Assembly (NCBI GenBank): GCA_010024215.1
Contig: RGHK01000030.1
Span: 1-8,580 of the forward strand
DNA: 8,580 nucleotides
Direction: 5' to 3'
Origin: Pseudomonadota bacterium
Lineage (GTDB): Bacteria > Pseudomonadota > Gammaproteobacteria > Magnimaribacterales > D2472
This document shows positions 1 through 6,433 of the stretch, in pieces. The notes under the pieces were generated by a model that saw only the letters and a program-made list of their open reading frames with translations, was not told where the DNA came from and searched no databases. A program made the position numbers and the translations under genes. Each line of letters begins with the position of its first letter. Within the stretch, counting starts at the first letter, position 1.

Positions 1-172
1 TTGAAGATAATTCTTCTCTTTTGCTCTTGGAAAGTTTTTTTGAATCTCTTAAACCAGGTATATCATTTTTAAGAATCACGGCTGCAGCTATTACAGGTCC
101 AGCCAAACAACCCCTGCCAACTTCATCTACTCCTGCGACTAATTTCAAAGTTGAAGAATTGCTTTTGTGCAC
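1..172 (-). CDS. rnhB: Ribonuclease HII, N-terminal part (runs off the left edge)
   Basis: RNase HII cleaves the RNA strand of RNA-DNA hybrids and nicks DNA at single misincorporated ribonucleotides in the cytoplasm. The fragment carries the family's N-terminal signature AGVDEVGRG, whose Asp-Glu pair are the first two metal-binding catalytic residues, followed by a GPV..AAVIL strand and the DSKKLS motif. The later catalytic aspartates lie outside the window. The start is uncertain. GTG at 172-170 gives ten residues before LVAGVDEVGRG, the same as I recall for E. coli RnhB, and has a purine-rich GAAGAAGA directly before it; it overlaps lpxB by 28 bases. The alternative is TTG at 148-146, overlapping the lpxB stop by four bases (TTGA) but with no visible ribosome binding site. 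Either way the gene is translationally tied to lpxB, its usual upstream neighbour. The identity is firm; the start is not. Confidence 0.93.
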   Translation of the reverse strand, partial: MHKSNSSTLKLVAGVDEVGRGCLAGPVIAAAVILKNDIPGLRDSKKLSKSKREELSS

Positions 173-1260
173 TCTTCTTCAGATGCACCAATCAATAAAT
201 TTCTTAGCTCTTTTGAAATAAGTTCTATATTAATATTTGTATTTATTGATTTAGAAGCATCTAGTATTGATTGTGCAGTACACTTTTTCTGGATTAATTC
301 AGGAAAATGCCTTGATCCAAGAAGTAGATTGGGTAGGCCTACATCATCGGTTTTTAACATTCTTGAAATTATAAAATAATTAAGTGGATTTGTTTTATAG
401 CAGATAATAGGACTGGTTCCTAGAACTGCTGATTCAAGGGTTGCTGTTCCAGATGTCACAACTGAAAACTCAGCTATTGATAAAAATTCTCTTGCGCAAT
501 TTAGATGAATATGAATAGGTAAGTCTTTTGGGGTAACAGATTTAATAAATTCCAAGGATTTTTGATCAGAAGCTGGTATTAAATATTGGTAATTTATATT
601 ATTTTTAGAATGCAGCTTTATAAACTCCACGAAAGTTGGCAGAAGGTTTTGTAATTCTGATTTTCTACTGCCTGGCAGAACAGCAATATATTTTCTATCA
701 GGGTTTAAATCAAACCTTTTAAAAACATTCTCAGATTTATGAGGAAAAAGATTTTTAAAAGGATGTCCCATATGAATGCTGGGTAGATTATTTCTTTTAT
801 AATAATTATCTTCGAAATTGAATAAACACATTGTTAGATCAATATATTTTTTAATTGCCTTTACTCTATTTTCTCTCCAAACCCAGACCGATGGACTCAC
901 TACTTGAATATTTTTGCTTACATTTTTAATTTTTAGTGCTTTGTGAATACTAATATTAAAATCAGGTGAATCAATACCAATAAAGTAATCGATATTATTA
1001 CTACAAAACAATTTAATTAACTTTTTTCGGTAACCTAGAAGTTCATTGATTTTTACTAAAGGCTCTATAAGGCCCATAACATGCAGTTTTTCGAAATTAA
1101 ATATAGAATTTAGACCCTCATTTTCTAGCTTGGGGCCACCGACACCATAAAGCTCAACATCATTAAATTTCTTTAACTCTGATATGATTTTCGCGCCAAG
1201 CCTATCTCCGGATTTTTCTCCAGCTACAATTCCAATTTTTATAACTGGCTTAGAATTCAC
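145..1260 (-). CDS. lpxB: Lipid-A-disaccharide synthase LpxB
   Basis: LpxB is a GT19-family glycosyltransferase at the inner face of the inner membrane. It joins UDP-2,3-diacylglucosamine to 2,3-diacylglucosamine-1-phosphate (lipid X), forming the beta-1,6 disaccharide of lipid A. The 371 residues are close to the E. coli length (382). Visible family motifs in order: GEKSGD at 14-19 (GEASGD in E. coli), GIDSPDFN at 95-102, SPSVWVWR at 122-129, GHP at 165-167, LPGSR at 195-199 in the nucleotide-sugar half, SGTATLE at 270-276, and KTDDVGLPNLL at 303-313. The start is GTG at 1260-1258, directly abutting the lpxA TAA stop with no spacer; only a weak AAGA lies three bases before it, so translation probably depends on ribosomes finishing lpxA. 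No truncation or frameshift is seen. The substrate-making steps LpxC and LpxH are not in this window. Confidence 0.98.
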   Translation of the reverse strand: MNSKPVIKIGIVAGEKSGDRLGAKIISELKKFNDVELYGVGGPKLENEGLNSIFNFEKLHVMGLIEPLVKINELLGYRKKLIKLFCSNNIDYFIGIDSPDFNISIHKALKIKNVSKNIQVVSPSVWVWRENRVKAIKKYIDLTMCLFNFEDNYYKRNNLPSIHMGHPFKNLFPHKSENVFKRFDLNPDRKYIAVLPGSRKSELQNLLPTFVEFIKLHSKNNINYQYLIPASDQKSLEFIKSVTPKDLPIHIHLNCAREFLSIAEFSVVTSGTATLESAVLGTSPIICYKTNPLNYFIISRMLKTDDVGLPNLLLGSRHFPELIQKKCTAQSILDASKSINTNINIELISKELRNLLIGASEEECTKAILQL

Positions 1261-2040
1261 TTATCTTAAGATACCACGAGTTGATACTTTTATTGATTGA
1301 ATATAAATGTCTAAAAATTTATCTTTGGTTTCAGAATATATTTTATCTAGCTGTTTTATTGCATCTTCAAATTTATATCCTTTTTTATAGGTAATTTTGA
1401 AAGCCTTTTTAATCAAGCTGATTGATTCTGATGGGATTTCATTCCTAGCCATACCTACCGAATTAAGTCCCACGACTCTTGCTGGGTTTGAGGCAACTTT
1501 TACAAAAGCTGGAACATCCATTGTTATAGAGGTATTCATTCCTGAAAAAGAATAATCACCAAGGTTACAAAATTGATGAACGGCTGAATAACCTCCTAGA
1601 ATAACGTTATTACCAACATTTACATGGCCTGCTATTCCAGCATTATTAGCAAATATATTATTGTTTCCAACAATACAGTCATGTGCAACGTGTGTATATG
1701 CCATCAATAAATTGTCACTGCCTATTTGGGTTACACCTTTATCTTGAACTGTACCTCTATGAACAGTTACACCTTCTCTAAAAATATTATTATCTCCAAT
1801 AAGTAAGGTTGTCTTCTCTCCTTTATATTTTTTATCAGGTGTATCTTCACCAATAGATGAAAATTGATAAATAATATTATTTTTACCAATCTTTGAAGGG
1901 CCTTTGATTACAGCATGGCTTTTTATAACTGTACCTTCGTCAATCTCAACATCATCGCCAATAATGCAATAAGGGCCGATTTGAACACTTTGATGTATCT
2001 TTGCAGAATTACTTATTATTGAAGATGGATCTATAGACAT
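1261..2040 (-). CDS. lpxA: UDP-N-acetylglucosamine acyltransferase LpxA
   Basis: LpxA catalyses the first step of lipid A synthesis: transfer of an (R)-3-hydroxyacyl chain from ACP to the 3-OH of UDP-GlcNAc, in the cytoplasm, as a trimer of left-handed beta helices. The 259 residues (262 in E. coli) consist of hexapeptide repeats to about residue 190 and a C-terminal helical domain ending in STRGILR. The catalytic His is H120 in THVAHD (E. coli H125); H139 in AGHV and H155 in AVHQF match E. coli H144 and H160. Met168 falls at the acyl-chain ruler position (E. coli Gly173, P. aeruginosa Met169), predicting a short C10-type chain. The ATG start shares one base with the fabZ TAA stop (TAATG), and an AGGA sits seven bases upstream inside the fabZ coding end, so it has both coupling and its own ribosome binding site. 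Confidence 0.98.
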   Translation of the reverse strand: MSIDPSSIISNSAKIHQSVQIGPYCIIGDDVEIDEGTVIKSHAVIKGPSKIGKNNIIYQFSSIGEDTPDKKYKGEKTTLLIGDNNIFREGVTVHRGTVQDKGVTQIGSDNLLMAYTHVAHDCIVGNNNIFANNAGIAGHVNVGNNVILGGYSAVHQFCNLGDYSFSGMNTSITMDVPAFVKVASNPARVVGLNSVGMARNEIPSESISLIKKAFKITYKKGYKFEDAIKQLDKIYSETKDKFLDIYIQSIKVSTRGILR

Positions 2041-2480
2041 TAAGCTTTCCTATCAGCGCATAAAATTGTTGCAGAACACACTAATTTATTATCAACTTCC
2101 GCTCTAGTTTCAAACTTCCATATGCCCTTTTTTTCACTTACAACATCACTAAATAAATGGATTTTATCATTCGGCCCAACTCGAGATCTAAATCTAGCTT
2201 TATCAATTCCTGCAAAAACATATATTGAACCTTCTTCAGGAGTCTTATCCATTGTTTTAAAACCAAGAATGCCTGATGCCTGAGCTAAAGCTTCAATTAT
2301 TAAAACTCCTGGCATGACAGGATTATTAGGAAAATGTCCTCTATAGAAATCTTTATCAGTGGAATTTTCCATAATACAATGGATGTTCTTACCAAGCTCT
2401 ATATCAACTATTTCTTTTATAAAAAGAAATGGCTCTCTGTGTGGTAGAAAATTTTTAATCTCATCATATTCTTTTAACAT
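2040..2480 (-). CDS. fabZ: 3-hydroxyacyl-[acyl-carrier-protein] dehydratase FabZ
   Basis: FabZ dehydrates (R)-3-hydroxyacyl-ACP to trans-2-enoyl-ACP in cytoplasmic type II fatty-acid synthesis, and so competes with LpxA and LpxD for the same 3-hydroxyacyl-ACP pool. The protein is a single hot-dog fold of 146 residues (151 in E. coli). It shows the LPHREPFLFI opening, the catalytic His49 in GHFPNNPVMPG and the catalytic Glu63 in IIEALAQASG. FabA, the isomerising paralogue, is about 170 residues long and has Asp in place of this Glu, so FabZ is the better call. The ATG start has AAAAGG seven bases upstream and lies 16 bases after the lpxD stop. The position between lpxD and lpxA is the standard arrangement and fits co-ordinated balancing of membrane fatty acids and lipid A. 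Confidence 0.98.
   Translation of the reverse strand: MLKEYDEIKNFLPHREPFLFIKEIVDIELGKNIHCIMENSTDKDFYRGHFPNNPVMPGVLIIEALAQASGILGFKTMDKTPEEGSIYVFAGIDKARFRSRVGPNDKIHLFSDVVSEKKGIWKFETRAEVDNKLVCSATILCADRKA
2048..2051 (-). promoter_or_regulatory. Ribosome binding site of lpxA
   Basis: AGGA ends seven bases before the lpxA ATG and lies within the last codons of fabZ. Together with the TAATG overlap it indicates that lpxA can be initiated both by re-initiation and on its own. Confidence 0.65.
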
Positions 2481-2487
2481 TTTTTAA

Positions 2488-2493
2488 CCTTTT
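2488..2493 (-). promoter_or_regulatory. Ribosome binding site of fabZ
   Basis: AAAAGG ends seven bases before the fabZ ATG, in the 16-base gap after lpxD. The spacing is the same as at bamA and lpxA, which supports it as functional. Confidence 0.7.
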
Positions 2494-2496
2494 ATT

Positions 2497-3432
2497 TTAT
2501 GTGCCTCTTTTTTTTATAAAAACTGAGGATTTAGCCCAGTCCTTATGATCTTGAGCCGGCATTATACCAACATAATTGCCAGGTTTTTTAATGTCTTTTG
2601 TTATTAAAGTATGTGCGCCTACTGCAACATTATCACAAACTGATAAATGCCCTAGAACGCCTGAAAGCCCACCCATTTGAAAATTCTTACCAATTACAGT
2701 TGATCCAGCAATAGCACATGATGCTGCGATTGCTGAATTTTCTCCTAGAATGACATTGTGAGCAATATGAACCTGATTATCTAATTTAACACCATCATGA
2801 ATTTCGGTATCAGATAATGCACCCCTATCAATGGTACATGCAGCACCTATTTCAACATTACTCCCAATAATAAGCTTACCAAGCTGTTCAATTTTTACAT
2901 AGCCATTATCTGATGGAGCGTATCCAAACCCATCAGAACCAAGAATGGAGCCATTATGAATGATTGAATTTTTTCCAATCATAACATCTTGGACAATTGA
3001 ACAATTTGCTTTAATTACAACCTGATCTTCAATCACGCAATTTGGGCCTATAACAACATTTGCACCAATAGATACATTATTACCAATAGAAGATGTATTT
3101 GATATTACTGCAGAAGGATGGATATTTTTATTTTCAATCTCAAAATTGTCTTGTTTAAAAAATGAACTTATTTTTGCATATGCTAAGTATGGATCATCTG
3201 ATAAGAGATAGTTCCTATCGTCCTGAATTTTAAAAGATTTATGAACAATAACAGCGCATGCTGATGATCGATTTAGATGTTTTGTGTATTTTGTGTTAGC
3301 TAAGAATGATAAACACCTAGATGTTGCATTTTCAAGACTACTCAAGTTATCGACAACAGCATCGCTGTTGCCAATAACTTTAGAATCAATAAATTCAGCT
3401 ATTTCAGATAATTTATATTCTTTTTTGGACAC
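2497..3432 (-). CDS. lpxD: UDP-3-O-acylglucosamine N-acyltransferase LpxD, short C-terminus
   Basis: LpxD adds the second (R)-3-hydroxyacyl chain, from ACP to the 2-amino group of UDP-3-O-acylglucosamine, the third step of lipid A synthesis. The 311 residues comprise an N-terminal uridine-binding domain (about 1-100), a left-handed beta helix of hexapeptide repeats (about 104-285), and a short tail. Family motifs are SDGFGYA near 166-172, TIDRGAL at 200-206, and the catalytic His225 in HIAHN (E. coli His239). By alignment with E. coli LpxD (341 residues) the tail stops about 16 residues early, removing most of the terminal helix. The DNA after the stop leaves only 16 bases before fabZ, and neither alternative frame past the A8 run near the end restores a helix, so this looks like a genuine short form. 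The start is GTG, sharing one base with the skp TAG stop, with no good ribosome binding site. Confidence 0.97.
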   Translation of the reverse strand: MSKKEYKLSEIAEFIDSKVIGNSDAVVDNLSSLENATSRCLSFLANTKYTKHLNRSSACAVIVHKSFKIQDDRNYLLSDDPYLAYAKISSFFKQDNFEIENKNIHPSAVISNTSSIGNNVSIGANVVIGPNCVIEDQVVIKANCSIVQDVMIGKNSIIHNGSILGSDGFGYAPSDNGYVKIEQLGKLIIGSNVEIGAACTIDRGALSDTEIHDGVKLDNQVHIAHNVILGENSAIAASCAIAGSTVIGKNFQMGGLSGVLGHLSVCDNVAVGAHTLITKDIKKPGNYVGIMPAQDHKDWAKSSVFIKKRGT

Positions 3433-3968
3433 TACTCAGACTGAGTACTAGCCTCAGAAGCTGCTACATCTAACATAGATGTGACATCATCAGTTAAATC
3501 AAGTGCAGGATCACTGAAAAGAATAGTTTCGTTTTTTTGAAGAAGCACTTTTATTTGTTTAGCTTGGATTAATTCACCAATAATCTTTTGCATCGCAGGC
3601 CCGCTTGCAGCAAATACTTTTTGCGCAGTTTCTTCTTGTGCTTGCTGAAGTTTTCCAGCTAAAAATTCTAAATCTTTACCCTTGTCCTGAATATCTTTTT
3701 GCATCTCTGCAATCTGAGTTTGGGATAATGTTTCGAGTTCTTTCTGAAGTTTCTCAGCAATAGCCTGTCTCTCTGCTTGAAGAGACTGAGCCTTTTCTAA
3801 ATTTGCAGCATAATCAGCATCTTCTTCTAACGCTTTAAATGCATCTGCAGCAGCTTGTGTAGATAGAACTGCAGTTCTCATATCAATAACAGCCATTCCA
3901 TCAACTGCTAAAACAGGAAAAGATAATAACATTACTGCTAATATGTTAATTTTAAATAAATTTTTCAT
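3432..3968 (-). CDS. skp: Periplasmic chaperone Skp/OmpH
   Basis: Skp is a trimeric periplasmic 'jellyfish' chaperone that holds unfolded outer-membrane proteins on their way to the BAM complex. The 178-residue product starts with a Sec signal peptide: basic MKNLFK, a hydrophobic stretch to about residue 18, and a likely cleavage after VLA at about 21. The mature part begins with the OmpH-type strand MAVIDMRTAV, continues with a long Ala/Gln/Glu/Lys-rich coiled-coil segment (about 45-140) that would form the tentacles, and returns to the body with the strand ETILFSDPALDLTDDV. A polar tail ending EASTQSE follows. Unlike E. coli Skp, which is basic, the mature protein counts about 28 acidic against 15 basic residues. 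The ATG start has a strong AAGGGG just upstream. The place between bamA and lpxD is the conserved one. Sequence conservation in this family is low, so the call rests on architecture and context together. Confidence 0.94.
   Translation of the reverse strand: MKNLFKINILAVMLLSFPVLAVDGMAVIDMRTAVLSTQAAADAFKALEEDADYAANLEKAQSLQAERQAIAEKLQKELETLSQTQIAEMQKDIQDKGKDLEFLAGKLQQAQEETAQKVFAASGPAMQKIIGELIQAKQIKVLLQKNETILFSDPALDLTDDVTSMLDVAASEASTQSE
3433..3447 (-). repeat. Short perfect inverted repeat at the skp-lpxD junction
   Basis: TACTCAG-A-CTGAGTA on the plus strand is a 7+1+7 perfect inverted repeat covering the last skp codons (Thr-Gln-Ser-Glu) and the first bases of the stop, immediately before the lpxD GTG. 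In RNA it could form a six-base-pair stem with a three-base loop. There is no following U tract, so it is not a terminator. Whether it regulates lpxD is unknown; chance occurrence is possible. Confidence 0.4.
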
Positions 3969-4004
3969 AGTTACCCCTTAATGGTGTGTGTTATTTTATA
4001 TCAA
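3969..4004 (-). other. bamA-skp intergenic gap, longest non-coding stretch
   Basis: These 36 bases hold the skp ribosome binding site and an AT-rich TATAAAAT element with no convincing -35 partner. No hairpin or terminator is seen. All other junctions in the window have gaps of 0 to 16 bases or overlap, so the nine genes are probably one transcription unit whose promoter lies to the right of the window. Confidence 0.6.
3974..3979 (-). promoter_or_regulatory. Ribosome binding site of skp
   Basis: AAGGGG lies in the 36-base bamA-skp gap, ending five bases before the ATG (AAGG ends seven bases before it). This is the only gene-to-gene gap in the window longer than 16 bases, and skp is the only gene whose ribosome binding site lies well clear of the upstream coding region. 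Confidence 0.8.
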
Positions 4005-6422
4005 TTAGAATACATTGCCTACAGTGAATTGGAATTCCTTTGTTTCTTCATACCTGCCCGCATTTGTGGGTTTTGAAATCGCAAAACTCATAGGACCAAA
4101 TCCAGTAATCCATGTTACGCCAACGCCATAAGAATATCTTAAATCTTCGATGGATGGTTTATAACAATTAAATTGATATTCCTTACAATTATCAGAAAAG
4201 ACATTACCGAAATCAAAAAAGAATGCAGATCTCATTGACCTTTGATCTTCAATAAATGGAAGTCTAAAAATTAGCTGCAAACTTCCTTCAACTTTTATGT
4301 TTCCGCCAATCGATACTCTTTTATTATATTCTGAATTTGCATAGGGATTATAAGCAGGCGTATCCAAGATACCATCTCCATCTGTATCAATTAAATTAGG
4401 GCAAGTACCATCTTCATAATTGAACTCATAGCATGGCGCTTCTGTGCTTCTTGGACCCAATGTATTCGACTCAAACCCTCTTAATGATCTCGGGCCACCT
4501 GCATAAAAGTTTTGAAAGAAAGGAGTTTCTTTTGTATCACCAAATGGAGTCAAATACCCCAATTCAATGTTAAATCCAAATACAAAATCTTTACTTATAG
4601 GTTGGTAGTATTTTTGTCTAATATTAAGACGAGCATAATCAATATCGCCTCCAGGTACTGTTGAAGAAAGGCTGATGACTGTAGATGCCCCATCAGTAGG
4701 AAACATTCCTCTATTAAGGGTAACTCTTTGCCAGGATGCTTGTAAATTTAGCGTCTCAAATACACTACCTTCTGCGTTAATGAAATCCCATATTTCTCTT
4801 GCAGGCTGGGTACCAATATCAATATTAGTTTTGTCATAAGTTATACCCAAGTTTATCCTTTGGATATCTGAAATTGGATATCCAAATTGGAATCCAATAC
4901 CTTGAGAATTACTTAAATAATTGGCTACATTAAATTCTCCGTAATCTGTTTCCCTAAAATAAAGATTGTAACCAAGACTAACTGCGTCTTTAGTTGCATA
5001 GGGATCTAAAAATGAAATGTTGTAACTTTCTGAGTATATATTTTTATTGATACCTATACCTACAGTATTACCTGTACCTAGAAAATTCTGTTCTTGTAAG
5101 TTAAATCCAAGCATTAATCCAAAATCGCTGTATCCTACACTACCACCAACAGAACCGGTGGTTTCTTCTTCTACTGAATACAAAACATCAATTTGATCAT
5201 CGGTTTCGGGGACAGGAATAGTTTCAACTTGAACTTCCTTAAAATAACCTAATCGTTCCAATCTAACTTTTCCGGCTTCAATGCTATTATTTGAAGACCA
5301 GGCTCCTTCAAATTGCCTCATTTCCCTTCTTAAAACATAGTCTTGAGTGACATTGTTACCAGAAAATAGAATTTTCCTTGTATATGTTCTTTTGCCTGGT
5401 TGAACAGTAAAAATAATCTTTACCTCATTTGTTTCTTCATTAATATCTGGATTTCCACTTACTTCAGCAAAAGCATAGCCTCTATTACCTAAAACATTTG
5501 TAAAAAACTCTTCAATTGAAGTTATTTGTGCTTGCGAATATGTTAAATCTTTTAATGAGTCAATAATGTCTTGATATACCTCATCCTCGACAGGTACATC
5601 ACCAACAACCTGCGCTTCAGAGATGGTATATTTTTCACCTTCAAAAACATTAAAATTAATGAAGATTTTCTTCATGTCTCTTGAGAGGCTAATTTGCGAG
5701 GATTCTATAGAAAATTTTAAATATCCTCTATCTCTGTAATAAGATTCCAGTGTCTCTATATCACCCTTAAGCTTTTCTCTTGAGTATGCATTGTTATTAT
5801 TAAGAAAAGAAAAAAATGATCCTTCTGATAATTCAAAACTTTCAAGCAACTCTTCATCATCAAAAATCTCATTTCCAATAATATTAATTTTTTCAATTTT
5901 TGCACTTGTACCTTCATCAACTTTTATGTTGATTTCAAGCCTATTTCTTGGTTTTGAAATTTCCTCTATTTCAACATCAGCTCCATATCTTCCATTAGAG
6001 GCATAAGATCTAACCAATTCAGATCTAACATTCTCAAGAGTAGACCTTTTATATACTTCGCCCTCTTTGATACCTACACCATCAAGACTTTCTAACAATT
6101 GTTCAGTCTTGAGAGCCTTGTTTCCCGAGATGTCTATTGCTGATATTGATGGTCTTTCAACAACACTAATGATTAGTGTATTTCCATCTCTAGCTATTTG
6201 AATATTATCAAACTGCTCAGTTGAAAAAAGTGATCTGGTTATATCAGATGATTTTCTTGCATCAATCCTATCACCAACGCTAATAGGTATTACATTAAAA
6301 ATACTTCCAGTTGATACTCTTTGTAAGCCAATAATTCTAATGTCACTTACCAAAAACTCTTCAAAGGCCACCAATTGAGTAGTTAAAAGCAAGCTTAAAA
6401 AATAGAATTTAAATTTTTTCAA
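4005..6422 (-). CDS. bamA: Outer-membrane protein assembly factor BamA
   Basis: BamA is the core Omp85-family insertase of the BAM complex, folding beta-barrel proteins into the outer membrane. The 805 residues (810 in E. coli) begin with a signal peptide (MKKFKFYFLSLLL..., likely cut near LVA at 17-19). Five POTRA domains follow at about 22-90, 91-171, 172-263, 264-344 and 345-422, almost the same boundaries as E. coli. A 16-strand barrel spans about 424-805 and ends in the BAM-signal-like FQFTVGNVF with a terminal Phe. The conserved loop-6 motif appears as LRGF at 647-650, followed by SNTLGPR. Loop 6 carries a cysteine pair (664, 674; E. coli has a pair at the same spacing) and a DTDGDGILD calcium-loop-like segment at 679-687; a second pair, C746/C753, lies in a later loop. 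The start is TTG at 6422-6420, supported by the signal peptide and a strong AGGAAGG. Confidence 0.98.
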   Translation of the reverse strand: MKKFKFYFLSLLLTTQLVAFEEFLVSDIRIIGLQRVSTGSIFNVIPISVGDRIDARKSSDITRSLFSTEQFDNIQIARDGNTLIISVVERPSISAIDISGNKALKTEQLLESLDGVGIKEGEVYKRSTLENVRSELVRSYASNGRYGADVEIEEISKPRNRLEINIKVDEGTSAKIEKINIIGNEIFDDEELLESFELSEGSFFSFLNNNNAYSREKLKGDIETLESYYRDRGYLKFSIESSQISLSRDMKKIFINFNVFEGEKYTISEAQVVGDVPVEDEVYQDIIDSLKDLTYSQAQITSIEEFFTNVLGNRGYAFAEVSGNPDINEETNEVKIIFTVQPGKRTYTRKILFSGNNVTQDYVLRREMRQFEGAWSSNNSIEAGKVRLERLGYFKEVQVETIPVPETDDQIDVLYSVEEETTGSVGGSVGYSDFGLMLGFNLQEQNFLGTGNTVGIGINKNIYSESYNISFLDPYATKDAVSLGYNLYFRETDYGEFNVANYLSNSQGIGFQFGYPISDIQRINLGITYDKTNIDIGTQPAREIWDFINAEGSVFETLNLQASWQRVTLNRGMFPTDGASTVISLSSTVPGGDIDYARLNIRQKYYQPISKDFVFGFNIELGYLTPFGDTKETPFFQNFYAGGPRSLRGFESNTLGPRSTEAPCYEFNYEDGTCPNLIDTDGDGILDTPAYNPYANSEYNKRVSIGGNIKVEGSLQLIFRLPFIEDQRSMRSAFFFDFGNVFSDNCKEYQFNCYKPSIEDLRYSYGVGVTWITGFGPMSFAISKPTNAGRYEETKEFQFTVGNVF

Positions 6423-6426
6423 CTTA

Positions 6427-6433
6427 CCTTCCT
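6427..6433 (-). promoter_or_regulatory. Ribosome binding site of bamA
   Basis: The transcript reads TAGGAAGGTAAGTTG: AGGA ends seven bases before the TTG start, and a second GAAGG lies between. It overlaps the rseP TAG stop. No ATG in this frame could replace the TTG without losing the signal peptide, so this site decides the bamA start. It is the strongest Shine-Dalgarno match in the window. Confidence 0.85.

Noticed and set aside
21..379. Two plus-strand open frames at 21-221 and 167-379.
   Set aside because: They lie antisense to rnhB and lpxB, have no family-like motifs or ribosome binding site, and the minus-strand proteins are unmistakable.
2508..2515. T8/A8 homopolymer near the end of lpxD as a programmed slippage site extending the protein.
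   Set aside because: Shifting either way gives only a handful of residues before a stop (ending about at fabZ), with no resemblance to the missing helix.
1261..3432. Repetitive pattern in lpxA and lpxD as a DNA repeat or CRISPR-like array.
   Set aside because: It is the hexapeptide-repeat protein fold (I/V-G-x-x-x-x); the DNA itself is not repeated.
3979..4030. Possible internal promoter before skp (TATAAAAT as a -10 element).
   Set aside because: No recognisable -35 hexamer lies 16-18 bases upstream, and such AT-rich strings are expected by chance in this genome.
5791..6006. Plus-strand open frame of 71 codons inside bamA, and another at 8013-8207 inside dxr.
   Set aside because: Both are antisense to strongly conserved coding sequence; the hydrophobic composition is a by-product of the opposite strand.
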